This document shows positions 6,673-13,381 of a stretch of 15,914 nt of DNA, piece by piece (the first letter of the stretch is position 1; each line of letters starts with the position of its first letter). The translations under genes were made by a program, and so were the position numbers. The notes beneath the pieces are model-generated. The model was not told the DNA's origin and ran no database searches. It saw only the letters and a program-made list of their open reading frames with translations. Source of the stretch: UBA4742 sp002403895 (GTDB taxonomy: Bacteria > Actinomycetota > Acidimicrobiia > Acidimicrobiales > Acidimicrobilacustridaceae); assembly GCA_036823295.1 (NCBI GenBank), contig DAISGD010000069.1, positions 1 to 15,914 of the forward strand, in the 5' to 3' direction.

Positions 6673-7320
6673 GTGATCTTCGACAATCGGGCTCAAGCGG
6701 GTCGTGAGCTCGGCCGGCGCCTCGGTTATCTCCGGGGGCCCGACACGATCGTGGTCGGCCTGCCGAGGGGCGGTGTCCCGGTAGCCGCTGAGGTGGCCCG
6801 GGCTCTGGCCGCGCCGCTGGACGTGATGTTCGTCCGCAAGGTCGGGGTGCCCTTCCAACCGGAGCTGGCCATGGGTGCCATCGGTGAGGGCGGGTTTCGC
6901 GTGGTCACGCAGGACGTGGTCCGCGCCGCGCAGGTGACCGATGAGCAGTTCAGCACGGTTGAGCGTCAGGAGCGTGTCGAACTCGAGCGGCGCGCCGCCC
7001 GCTACCGCGCCGATGCGCCCAAGCTGGCGCTTCAGGGTCGGACGGTGATCCTGGTCGACGACGGCCTCGCCACCGGCTCGACCGCCCGGGCAGCATGCGA
7101 GGTGGCCCGGGTCCAGGGGGCAGCCCGGGTGGTGCTCGCCGTCCCGGTCGCCCCACGCGATGCCATCGAGAAGCTGGGCGACGTCGCCGACGAGATCGTG
7201 TGCCTGGAGGCACCCCATCCCTTCGGCGCCGTGGGCCAATTCTACGCCGACTTCTCCGCCGTGTCCGACAAGGAGGTCGTGGCGCTCCTCCGCCATGCCC
7301 GCAACCCCGCTCCCCGCTAG
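6673..7320 (+). CDS. Phosphoribosyltransferase-fold protein
   Basis: The product has 215 residues from the GTG at 6673. AGGAGG lies at 6661-6666, so the GTG at 6667 is immediately adjacent to it, whereas 6673 has six-base spacing. The Shine-Dalgarno sequence therefore favours the second GTG. The type I phosphoribosyltransferase PRPP loop is at 125-140 (V-I-L-V-D-D-G-L-A-T-G-S-T-A), and P-R-G-G at 31-34 forms the PPi loop. Between them are R-K-V-G-V-P and a charged helix. Similar standalone actinobacterial proteins are annotated only as putative phosphoribosyltransferases. The acceptor base is unknown, and a role in purine or pyrimidine salvage is not assured. It follows the cyclase by about 60 bases on the same strand and may be co-transcribed. 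Confidence 0.87.
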   Translation: MIFDNRAQAGRELGRRLGYLRGPDTIVVGLPRGGVPVAAEVARALAAPLDVMFVRKVGVPFQPELAMGAIGEGGFRVVTQDVVRAAQVTDEQFSTVERQERVELERRAARYRADAPKLALQGRTVILVDDGLATGSTARAACEVARVQGAARVVLAVPVAPRDAIEKLGDVADEIVCLEAPHPFGAVGQFYADFSAVSDKEVVALLRHARNPAPR

Positions 7321-7402
7321 CTCGCGTCGGGGGGCCTCCGCCGTGATGGGCCGGCCGATCCGACCCACCGGGGATTCGGTCCTGGGTCAGCACGACCGGT
7401 CA

Positions 7403-7416
7403 GGGACCTTTGCCTC
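7403..7416 (+). promoter_or_regulatory. Candidate DevR/DosR-like operator
   Basis: GGGACCTTTGCCTC matches the mycobacterial DosR core GGGACTTTAGTCCC at 10 of 14 positions. It matches a second site at 13175-13188 at 12 of 14. It lies about 130 bases upstream of the cupredoxin start. GGGACCTT also occurs by chance inside the cytochrome b gene, so this is only suggestive. Confidence 0.22.
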
Positions 7417-7484
7417 TAGTTCGGGCGGGGCCATCCGTGACCTACTGGAATCGAGAGCATCTCGCAAGAGGCTCGTTTTAGTCT

Positions 7485-7521
7485 GTGGTCCTGAAGACCA
7501 CGTCTCCCGCAAGAAGCGGGA
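7485..7521 (+). promoter_or_regulatory. Tandem hairpins in the 5' leader of the cupredoxin gene
   Basis: GTGGTC (7485-7490) pairs with GACCAC (7496-7501) around CTGAA. Three bases later TCCCGC (7505-7510) pairs with GCGGGA (7516-7521) around AAGAA. Both stems are perfect 6-mers with 5-base loops. The second ends just before the purine-rich ribosome site (7533-7539) of the ATG at 7547. They may stabilise the transcript, end upstream transcription, or act as a protein- or metal-responsive leader. No known riboswitch class is recognised. Confidence 0.42.
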
Positions 7522-7546
7522 ACCGCCAAGAAGAAAGGGCCATCCC

Positions 7547-8086
7547 ATGGCTCGAATCAAGCTGGGTTCTGTGGTCGTAGCGCTCGCGTTGATCGCCGCC
7601 CTCTCCGGGTGTTCGAGTTCTTCGAAGAACTCGAGTTCCACCTCCTCGTCCGCCGGTGGCGGCGTATCGGTCACCACCCCCGCATTAGGGAACACCGTCA
7701 ACATCGTGGTGAGTGACACCACGGGCGTCACCGGGCCCGAGACGCTCGTGGCCACGCCCAACGCGGCCAAGGCCGGGGATGTGACGTTCATCGTGAAGAA
7801 CACGGGCACGATCGAACACGAGGTGATCGTCCTCCTGTTGCCGGCCGGCACCACCTACAACAAACTGCCGGTCGTCGATGGCGGTGACCCGCCGGCGCCC
7901 GTCGCCACCGGGGCCGACAAGGTCGACGAGGCTTCCAGTGTCGGAGAAACCGGCGAACCGAACCTCCAGCCAGGCCAGACCCGGACGTTCACCGTCAAGG
8001 CCATGGCCGCCGGGAACTACGCGCTCGTCTGCAACATCGCCCAGCACTACACGATGGGCATGGAAGCCCCGTTCACGGTCTCGTGA
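7547..8086 (+). CDS. Cupredoxin-like blue copper lipoprotein
   Basis: This 179-residue protein starts at an ATG with GAAAGGG seven bases upstream; the open frame further upstream is not coding. Residues 1-22 form a lipoprotein signal with lipobox L-S-G-C22. A Ser/Gly tether reaches about residue 40. The cupredoxin domain follows, with H91 (in I-E-H-E-V) and the C-terminal cluster C162-N-I-A-Q-H167-Y-T-M170-G-M172, the type I copper ligand set His/Cys/His/Met. It is probably a membrane-tethered electron carrier outside the cytoplasm. It heads the Rieske/cytochrome b operon and its stop overlaps the next start by four bases. It may pass electrons to or from the complex. The alternative of copper handling is possible but less likely given the complete ligand set. 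Confidence 0.87.
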   Translation: MARIKLGSVVVALALIAALSGCSSSSKNSSSTSSSAGGGVSVTTPALGNTVNIVVSDTTGVTGPETLVATPNAAKAGDVTFIVKNTGTIEHEVIVLLLPAGTTYNKLPVVDGGDPPAPVATGADKVDEASSVGETGEPNLQPGQTRTFTVKAMAAGNYALVCNIAQHYTMGMEAPFTVS

Positions 8087-8382
8087 GCACTGCTGAACCC
8101 GCCGGCGTCAGGGCGTCCTCTTCGGAGGGAGCGCCGGACGTCGGCGGGGACGGCCCCGAGGTCCCCCAGGCCAGCATCGGCTGGCCGCGGGCCATCGGGT
8201 CGGGACTGCTCGCCCTGGCCATCGCACTCGGGGTCACGATCGTCGGCACCGACTGGTTCCTGACCAACGTCACCGGCCTGAGCCGGGACAACCGGGTGTG
8301 GCTGGCCAGTGCGCTGTTCCTGGTCGTGGTCGGGGTGGCGGCCTGGGCGCTGCGCCGCCTCCAGGCCCGGGGGCTCATCTAG
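8083..8382 (+). CDS. Two-helix membrane protein of the Rieske/cytochrome b operon
   Basis: This 99-residue protein has a GTG start within the last codons of the cupredoxin gene (GTGA overlap). Residues 1-35 are an acidic, Ser/Gly-rich cytoplasmic head. Hydrophobic helices lie at about 38-56 and 73-91, joined by a short loop with T-D-W-F-L-T-N-V, and the tail is basic (R-R-L-Q-A-R). No cofactor ligand is evident. I do not recognise a family. Its place between the cupredoxin and the flavoprotein, overlapping both, suggests a small structural or anchoring subunit of the same complex, for instance tethering the soluble flavoprotein to the membrane. That role is inference. Confidence 0.78.
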   Translation: MSTAEPAGVRASSSEGAPDVGGDGPEVPQASIGWPRAIGSGLLALAIALGVTIVGTDWFLTNVTGLSRDNRVWLASALFLVVVGVAAWALRRLQARGLI

Positions 8383-10235
8383 TGCCCCGACCTGGCATCC
8401 CCGACGCCGCCTGGCTGTGGGCCAACGAGCCGTGCCGGGCCGCCTGCCCGGTGCACACCGATGCCGGCGCCTACGTCACCGCCATCGCCGAGGGCCGCCC
8501 CCGCGATGCCTACCTCATCGCCCGTGCTCCCAATCCCTTCCCCTCGATCTGCGGTCGGGTGTGCGCCGCCCCCTGCGAGACGGCTTGCCGCCGCGCCACC
8601 GTCGACGCCCCCGTCGCCATCCGGGCCCTCAAGCGCTATGTGACCGATCAGTTCGGGGTGGAGAGCTTCCACGCCGCCGCGGTCTGGCACGAGGCCCACG
8701 GTCCGGTGCCGCCGGCTGCGGGCAGTTCGGTGGGCATCATCGGCGGTGGCCCGGCTGGGCTGTCCGCGGCCTACGAACTGCGCCTGCTGGGCCATCCCGT
8801 CACCGTCTACGAAGCGGCCGGCCGCCTGGGCGGGATGATGGTGCTGGGCATCCCCGAGTACCGGCTCAGCCGGGAGCTCATCGCCCGGGAGATCGAGGCC
8901 ATCGTCGAGCTGGGCATCGAGGTGAAACTCGGCGCCCGGATCGGCGAGACCGTCAGCCTCGACGAGTTGCTGGAGCGCCACGATCAGCTCTTCCTCGCCG
9001 TGGGGACCGGGCGGGGACGCAGCCTCGACCTGCCCGGTGCCGATCAGGACGGTGTGGTGCGGGCAGTCGAGTTCCTGTTGAACGTGAATCAGGGGTACCA
9101 GGTCCACCTGGGCGAACGGGTGGTGGTGGTCGGAGGGGGGAACGTGGCCTTCGACGCGGCCCGCACCGCCTTGCGGGCCGCGGCCGGTGGCAGCTCCAGC
9201 AACGGCTCCGAGCCCGCGGTGGCCGGCACGGCCGAAGACGCCCGGCGGGCCATGACCACGACGCTCGACGTGGCCCGCGCCGCGGTACGCGAGGGAGTGC
9301 AGAGCGTCACCGTGATCGCCCTCGAGTCCGAAGAGGAGATCCCGGCGGACCCCGAGGAGATCGAAGAGGCAGAGGCCGAGGGCATCACCATCGTGTTCCG
9401 CAAGGGACCGCACCGCTTCATCGGCGCCGACGGGCGGGTCACGGGGCTGGAGACCATCGACGTCGAGTCGGTGTTCGATGCCGCCGGCCGATTTGCCCCG
9501 ACGTTCATCCACCACACCGAGAACGTCCTGCCGGCCGACACCATCATCCTGGCCGTCGGCCAGACCGCCGAACTCGACTTTCTGGGTGACCGACCGATCG
9601 AGCGCACCCGGGGCGGGGGGGTACAGGCTGACCCGAGCTCCCTGCGGACCTCCGACCCACGGATCTGGGCGGGCGGCGACGTTGCCCGGGGGCCCCGGAA
9701 CCTGATCGACGCGGTGGCCGACGGCCAGCGGGCGGCCCGTTCGATCCACGCCGCGTCCGTCCCCGGCGACCCCGAGCCCGCGGACCCCGAAGGCGTCCAA
9801 CCGGCGCGAGGCGTGCACGTCGAGCTCACCCGCCGGCCGGCTTACCGCCGACTCTCCACCGGCTATGACGCCATCGCCCGCCAAGCGGTCCCCGCCATGG
9901 CGACCGAACGTCGGACCGGGTTTGCCGAGGTCGAGGTTGGCTACGACAGCCAGGACGCCTGGCTCGAGTCGCTGCGCTGCCTGCGCTGTTTCGACAACGT
10001 CATGCTCGAACCGTCCCTGTGCATCTTGTGCGGGTTGTGCGTCGACGTCTGCCCGACGAACTGCATCACGATCGCCCGGGCCGACCAGCTCGAGCTCGGG
10101 ACCGAGGCCCAGAGCGTGCTGCTCCTCGACGAGGACCAGTGCATCCGCTGCGGCCTGTGCGTCAATCGATGCCCCCCGGGGGCGCTGTCCATGGTGAACG
10201 CCCAGGAGGTGGCCGGTGGCCGACAACGAGTCTGA
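8382..10235 (+). CDS. GltD-like FAD/NAD(P) oxidoreductase with N- and C-terminal Fe-S domains
   Basis: The product has 617 residues from a GTG that shares one base with the preceding TAG. Residues 15-75 carry the GltD/NfnB-type cysteine set: C18, C22, C57, C61, C65, C69. The FAD Rossmann motif G-I-I-G-G-G-P-A-G-L is near 120, the NAD(P) motif V-V-V-G-G-G-N-V-A-F-D near 247, and an A-V-G-Q-T-A-E-L segment and second FAD-side motif (W-A-G-G-D-V-A) near 390-430. The C-terminus adds a two-[4Fe-4S] ferredoxin domain: C-I-L-C-G-L-C-V-D-V-C-P near 547 and C-I-R-C-G-L-C-V-N-R-C-P near 586. No glutamate synthase large subunit is present. It should move electrons between NAD(P)H and a low-potential partner. 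Its operon implies that the partner is the cytochrome b complex, possibly through quinone. Confidence 0.9.
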   Translation: MPRPGIPDAAWLWANEPCRAACPVHTDAGAYVTAIAEGRPRDAYLIARAPNPFPSICGRVCAAPCETACRRATVDAPVAIRALKRYVTDQFGVESFHAAAVWHEAHGPVPPAAGSSVGIIGGGPAGLSAAYELRLLGHPVTVYEAAGRLGGMMVLGIPEYRLSRELIAREIEAIVELGIEVKLGARIGETVSLDELLERHDQLFLAVGTGRGRSLDLPGADQDGVVRAVEFLLNVNQGYQVHLGERVVVVGGGNVAFDAARTALRAAAGGSSSNGSEPAVAGTAEDARRAMTTTLDVARAAVREGVQSVTVIALESEEEIPADPEEIEEAEAEGITIVFRKGPHRFIGADGRVTGLETIDVESVFDAAGRFAPTFIHHTENVLPADTIILAVGQTAELDFLGDRPIERTRGGGVQADPSSLRTSDPRIWAGGDVARGPRNLIDAVADGQRAARSIHAASVPGDPEPADPEGVQPARGVHVELTRRPAYRRLSTGYDAIARQAVPAMATERRTGFAEVEVGYDSQDAWLESLRCLRCFDNVMLEPSLCILCGLCVDVCPTNCITIARADQLELGTEAQSVLLLDEDQCIRCGLCVNRCPPGALSMVNAQEVAGGRQRV

Positions 10236-11625
10236 CCCGCGGAAACCCGCGCCCCAAGGTGCGACCGCAGTCGTCCCCACGGAGGCCCCGACTCGCGACC
10301 CCCTCGAGCCCGCCGTGGCCTATGCGCCCGGCTCCGGGATGGTGGCCCGGATCGAGCGCAGCCGCGCCTGGCGGTCGGTCTTCCGCCATCCCCGGATCGA
10401 GACGCCCAGGGGTCGGGCCCTCCAGGGGTTCTCCAACTTCTTCCTGCACGTCTACCCGATCAAGATCCCGGCCCGGGTGCTGCGCCTGCGATACTCGTTC
10501 CGGCTGGGCTTCATCGCCGCCGTACTGTTCGGCATCCTCACGCTGACCGGCGTGTACCTCATGTTCTTCTACACACCGTCGGTCGGCTCGGCCTACGGCG
10601 ACATGCAGGTGATCCGCACCGGGGTCGGATTCGGACAGTTGATACGCAACGTGCACCGGTGGTCGGCCCACCTCATGGTGCTGGTGCTGTTCCTCCACCT
10701 GATCCGCGTGTTCTACGCCGGCGCCTACAAGAAGCCGCGCGAGTTCAACTGGGTGATCGGCGTGATCCTCCTGTTGCTCACGCTGGCCCTGTCGTTCACC
10801 GGGTACCTCCTGCCCTGGGATCAACTTAGCTACTGGGCCGTCACGGTCGGGACGAACCTGGTCCATTACGTGCCCGTCATCGGCAATACCCTGCAGGACC
10901 TCCTGATCGGTGGCCCGCAGATCGGCCAGCCCACGTTGTTGCGGTTCTACGCGCTGCACGTGGCCGTGCTGCCCATCGCGGTCGTGGTCGCCCTGTCCAT
11001 CCACATCTGGCGGGTACGCAAGGACGGCTTCGCGGTCGAGCGCTCGGCGGTGGGCACGAGCGGTGCCTTCGCCGAAGAGGCCACCGCTCTGCCCGCCGCG
11101 GCCGTGCCGGCCTCGGCCCCGGCCGAGCTCTACGGCGGGCGCACCCGGGTGCTCGGCGTGGTGGATCGCGAGTCGGTCACCGCGGAGGAACGGGCCGTCG
11201 ACGACACCGTGTTCAGCTGGCCGCACCTCATCGTCCGTCACGTGGTGGTCGCTCTGGGGGTGGCGACGGTGGTGCTCGCCCTCGGGGTGCTGTTCGCCGC
11301 GCCGCTACGGGGGCTGGCCAACCCCAACCTCACCCCCGAACCGGCCAAGGCTCCCTGGTACTTCGCTGGCCTCCAGGAGTTGCTCTCCCATTTCGACCCG
11401 CTCGTCGCCGGCATCCTCGTGCCCATGGGTGCCGTGCTCACCCTGGTGCTGCTGCCCTACATCGACCGGAACCCGTCGACCATCGCCCGCCAGCGCAAGG
11501 TGGCCATCGTCATCTTCTCCGGGTTGGTCGTCCTCGCCGTGGTGTTGACCATCGTCGGGACCTTCTTCCGGGGACCCGGCTGGCAGTTCGTCGCCCCCTG
11601 GACCCACTGGTACGTCGAGCTCTAG
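10216..11625 (+). CDS. Cytochrome b, fused b6/subunit IV type
   Basis: The 469-residue product starts at a GTG six bases after AGGAGG, 20 bases inside the flavoprotein gene. A 75-residue Pro/Ala-rich hydrophilic head is followed by membrane helices. Haem ligands are H147/H161 (spacing 14) and H248/H263 (spacing 15). The 15-residue spacing in the second pair is the b6-type arrangement. G-Y-L-L-P-W-D-Q near 196-203 is typical of b6. A 60-residue charged, Ala-rich insert (about 273-335) replaces the b6/subunit IV gene break. The subunit-IV part has P-E-P-A-K-A-P-W-Y-F near 374-383, the Qo-site region of Gram-positive-type proteins in place of a canonical PEWY, and three further helices. It is the quinol-oxidising core of the complex. 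Confidence 0.92.
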   Translation: MADNESDPRKPAPQGATAVVPTEAPTRDPLEPAVAYAPGSGMVARIERSRAWRSVFRHPRIETPRGRALQGFSNFFLHVYPIKIPARVLRLRYSFRLGFIAAVLFGILTLTGVYLMFFYTPSVGSAYGDMQVIRTGVGFGQLIRNVHRWSAHLMVLVLFLHLIRVFYAGAYKKPREFNWVIGVILLLLTLALSFTGYLLPWDQLSYWAVTVGTNLVHYVPVIGNTLQDLLIGGPQIGQPTLLRFYALHVAVLPIAVVVALSIHIWRVRKDGFAVERSAVGTSGAFAEEATALPAAAVPASAPAELYGGRTRVLGVVDRESVTAEERAVDDTVFSWPHLIVRHVVVALGVATVVLALGVLFAAPLRGLANPNLTPEPAKAPWYFAGLQELLSHFDPLVAGILVPMGAVLTLVLLPYIDRNPSTIARQRKVAIVIFSGLVVLAVVLTIVGTFFRGPGWQFVAPWTHWYVEL

Positions 11626-11633
11626 GAGCCACC

Positions 11634-12140
11634 ATGACCGCCCCTGCCGCCACGTCTCGCCGCAACTTCCTCAACGCCGGGTGGAGGCTTGGCGCCACCA
11701 TCCTGGCCGCTGCCGCCGGTTGGACGCTGTTCGAGTCCCTCCGGCCGCTGGCCGGTTCCGGCAAAGGGGGCCCGATCAAGCTGGCCAACACCGGGAACTA
11801 CGCGGCAGGGACGGCCACCTACGTCCCTGAGGGTCGCCTGTTCGTCGCCAACACGGGCACGACCCTGCTCGCCATCTCTCAGAAATGCCCGCATCTCGGG
11901 TGCCGGGTGCCATTCTGCGATTCGTCGGGCCGCTTCGAATGCCCGTGTCACGGATCGGTTTTCGACATCGGCGGGGAGTGGATCGAGGGGCCGTCACCGG
12001 TGGGCATGACGCAGTACCCCATCAGCACCGACGGCGACGCGGTGGTGGTGGACACCTCCAAGCAGATCGCCGGTCCGGCCCGGGGAGCGGCGCAGTACTT
12101 CTCGCCCCCGAAGGGCCCCAACTGCCAGCCGAAGGGTTGA
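11634..12140 (+). CDS. Rieske iron-sulfur protein
   Basis: The 168-residue protein begins eight bases after cytochrome b. The N-terminus has a twin-arginine pattern (S-R-R-N-F-L, residues 8-13) and one hydrophobic helix at about 18-32, so it is probably Tat-exported and retained by an uncleaved anchor. The [2Fe-2S] site is complete: C85-P-H87-L-G-C90 and C103-P-C105-H106-G-S, with ligands C85, H87, C103, H106 and the disulfide pair C90-C105. The serine of C-H-G-S, which raises potential in high-potential Rieske proteins, is present. A Pro/Gly-rich C-terminal tail follows. It should carry electrons from quinol at the cytochrome b Qo site to the cytochrome c or cupredoxin of the same operon. 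Confidence 0.93.
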   Translation: MTAPAATSRRNFLNAGWRLGATILAAAAGWTLFESLRPLAGSGKGGPIKLANTGNYAAGTATYVPEGRLFVANTGTTLLAISQKCPHLGCRVPFCDSSGRFECPCHGSVFDIGGEWIEGPSPVGMTQYPISTDGDAVVVDTSKQIAGPARGAAQYFSPPKGPNCQPKG

Positions 12141-12143
12141 CCC

Positions 12144-12614
12144 ATGCCTCGTGAGCGTCCCAGCCCTCCCCCATTCGAGCCTGAGTCCCTGGAACGGAGC
12201 CTCGACCGGTACCTCGTCGCCGGCCTCGTCTTCATGGCTCTGCTGATCGCCGGCTTCGTCACCTACAAGGTCCGCGAGCCCACGCTGCGTTCGGACGCGG
12301 CCGCGGAGCAACAGACCACCTACCGCGACATCGGCAGCCAGCTGTTCGAGACCAATTGCTCGTCGTGTCACGGCAAGGGGGCGGTCGGCGGGAGCGCGCC
12401 GGTGCTGGACGCCAAGGAGTTCCTGAAGGCGACGTCAGACGGCCAGATCCAGAACATCGTCTCCGGCGGGGTGTCGGGCTCGGACATGTCGGCGTGGAGC
12501 CTGGCCTACGGAGGCACACTCACCGATGAGCAGGTTCGCCAGCTCGCGACCTACCTGCGTTCGCTCGAGCCGGACGCGCCGAGCGTCCCGGCGTGGCGGC
12601 AGGGCAAGCGTTGA
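12144..12614 (+). CDS. Membrane-anchored monoheme cytochrome c
   Basis: The 156-residue protein follows the Rieske stop by three bases, with GAAGGG upstream. A charged Pro-rich cytoplasmic head (1-20) precedes a hydrophobic anchor at about 23-40. Next is a class I cytochrome c domain with haem motif C72-S-S-C75-H76 and probable distal methionine M115 (G-S-D-M-S-A-W). The C-terminal helix L-T-D-E-Q-V-R-Q-L-A-T-Y-L-R is typical. One haem only, unlike the diheme QcrC of most actinobacteria. It closes the operon and is the probable electron acceptor of the Rieske protein. No terminal oxidase lies in the window, so its final electron acceptor is unknown. Confidence 0.91.
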   Translation: MPRERPSPPPFEPESLERSLDRYLVAGLVFMALLIAGFVTYKVREPTLRSDAAAEQQTTYRDIGSQLFETNCSSCHGKGAVGGSAPVLDAKEFLKATSDGQIQNIVSGGVSGSDMSAWSLAYGGTLTDEQVRQLATYLRSLEPDAPSVPAWRQGKR

Positions 12615-12650
12615 CGCCATCAACTCTGAGGGCCCCCCACCGAGGTGCCT

Positions 12651-13070
12651 TCAGGTGTGGAGTTGGTGGCGCACCCGGCGGCCGCTGACCACATCCAGTC
12701 CGATCCTGACGAAGCTCTCAGCGTCGGGGTTGCCCCACGGTGCCAAGCTCAGCCCGCTCCCCTCACGCAGTTCCGTGGGCTGGTCGATCACGGTCGCCCG
12801 GCCCTGGACCAGAACGCTCCACCCGGTGCGACTCTCGAGTTCCACCCCGTCGGCTTCGAACGCGACGATGGCTCGGTTGCAAGCGGCTTCGAACTTCGAG
12901 CCCGGGCTGGTGCACACCACCAGGGCGTCGAGCAGCAGCGTGAAGTTGACCGGCAAGACCACCGGCAGGGCCCTGATGGACAGACCCACGCGACCGATGT
13001 TCACCCCACCGAGCAGTACTCGACACTCTCGCTCGTCGAGCACCTCGAGGCCATTGCGATCAAGTTTCAT
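12651..13070 (-). CDS. Pyridoxamine 5'-phosphate oxidase-like flavin/F420-fold protein
   Basis: The 139-residue protein has its ATG at 13068-13070 and only a weak ribosome site. The sequence begins L-D-E-R-E-C-R-V-L-L-G-G-V-N-I-G-R-V, continues through a beta strand L-P-V-V-L-P-V-N-F, then C-T-S-P-G-S-K and V-A-F-E-A-D-G-V-E. This is the split-barrel pattern of the PPOX-like FMN-binding family common in actinobacteria. Family members bind FMN, haem or F420; which one applies here is not visible. Its stop faces the end of the cytochrome c gene with 36 bases between, and it diverges from the kinase gene. Several small PPOX-fold proteins are DosR-regulated in mycobacteria, which is relevant because of the DevS-type kinase next door, but the link is inference. 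Confidence 0.85.
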   Translation of the reverse strand: MKLDRNGLEVLDERECRVLLGGVNIGRVGLSIRALPVVLPVNFTLLLDALVVCTSPGSKFEAACNRAIVAFEADGVELESRTGWSVLVQGRATVIDQPTELREGSGLSLAPWGNPDAESFVRIGLDVVSGRRVRHQLHT

Positions 13071-13174
13071 GCTGTCCGATCAGCCCCCCGCGTGCCATGC
13101 CCGTGTGGCAGGTCTGGCCCGTTGCGAGTTTCGTCTATCGATCGATTTTGCGACCGCACCGGCGGTGGGCACCA

Positions 13175-13188
13175 GAGTCCAAGGTCCC
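13175..13188 (-). promoter_or_regulatory. Candidate DevR/DosR-like operator
   Basis: On the minus strand this reads GGGACCTTGGACTC, 12 of 14 identical to the site at 7403-7416 and 10 of 14 to the DosR core. It lies about 105 bases upstream of the PPOX gene, pointing towards it. The nearby DevS-class kinase makes a DevR-like operator plausible, but no response regulator is in the window and the match is degenerate. Confidence 0.25.
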
Positions 13189-13251
13189 GATCGGTGCCCG
13201 GGGTGCGGTGCGAGATGGGACGTTCTGCTCCATCGGCGTTGGACCGGGACC

Positions 13252-13271
13252 AGAACCCGGGAGAACCCGGG
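13252..13271 (+). repeat. Perfect tandem 10-bp direct repeat
   Basis: AGAACCCGGG occurs twice head to tail. Each copy contains the palindrome CCCGGG, and one helical turn separates the two, a spacing suited to cooperative binding of a dimeric regulator on one DNA face. It is about 110 bases before the kinase start. Confidence 0.5.
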
Positions 13272-13381
13272 CCACCCACCCCAGTGGGCGAAAGCGCTAC
13301 CGTTCGGCCCACGTGGCGGCTCGCAGCCGTTACGCGATCGAACGGGGTGGGGTGGCCGCCCCGTGCTGGCGAAAGGCTGCG

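Larger units (their letters stand above)
7321..7546 (+). promoter_or_regulatory. Leader region of the Rieske/cytochrome b operon
   Basis: This 226-base gap precedes the operon. I see no convincing -35/-10 pair and no short gene. It contains two adjacent hairpins at 7485-7521, annotated separately, and an isolated GGGACCTTTGCCTC at 7403-7416. The region presumably holds the operon promoter, since the phosphoribosyltransferase gene upstream is functionally unrelated. Confidence 0.45.
13071..13381. promoter_or_regulatory. Divergent regulatory region between PPOX gene and histidine kinase
   Basis: In this 311-base gap no reading frame looks coding, although the kinase frame is open back to 13097. 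It contains the palindrome ATCGATCGAT at 13137-13146, a GGGACCTTGGACTC site (minus strand, 13175-13188), a further GGGAC half-site near 13217 and another at 13246, and a perfect tandem 10-bp repeat at 13252-13271. GAAAGG at 13371-13376 is the kinase ribosome site. The density of short repeated elements suggests regulatory DNA serving both genes. Confidence 0.45.

Noticed and set aside
7160..7546. Upstream extension of the cupredoxin frame to 7160
   Set aside because: It overlaps the phosphoribosyltransferase gene out of frame. The ATG at 7547 has a ribosome site and begins a perfect lipoprotein signal.
8379..10280. 633-residue open frame on the minus strand opposite the flavoprotein gene
   Set aside because: It has no recognisable motif and is Gly/Asp/Val-rich as expected of an antisense frame in GC-rich DNA. 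The plus strand carries complete FAD, NAD(P) and Fe-S motifs.
10162..11241. 359-residue minus-strand frame opposite cytochrome b
   Set aside because: Highly charged, Gln/His/Glu-rich shadow of membrane-helix codons; the plus strand has all haem ligands.
12621..12665. Inverted repeat CAACTC/GAGTTG between the cytochrome c and PPOX genes
   Set aside because: Only six outer base pairs with poorly pairing middle sequence; not convincing as a terminator.
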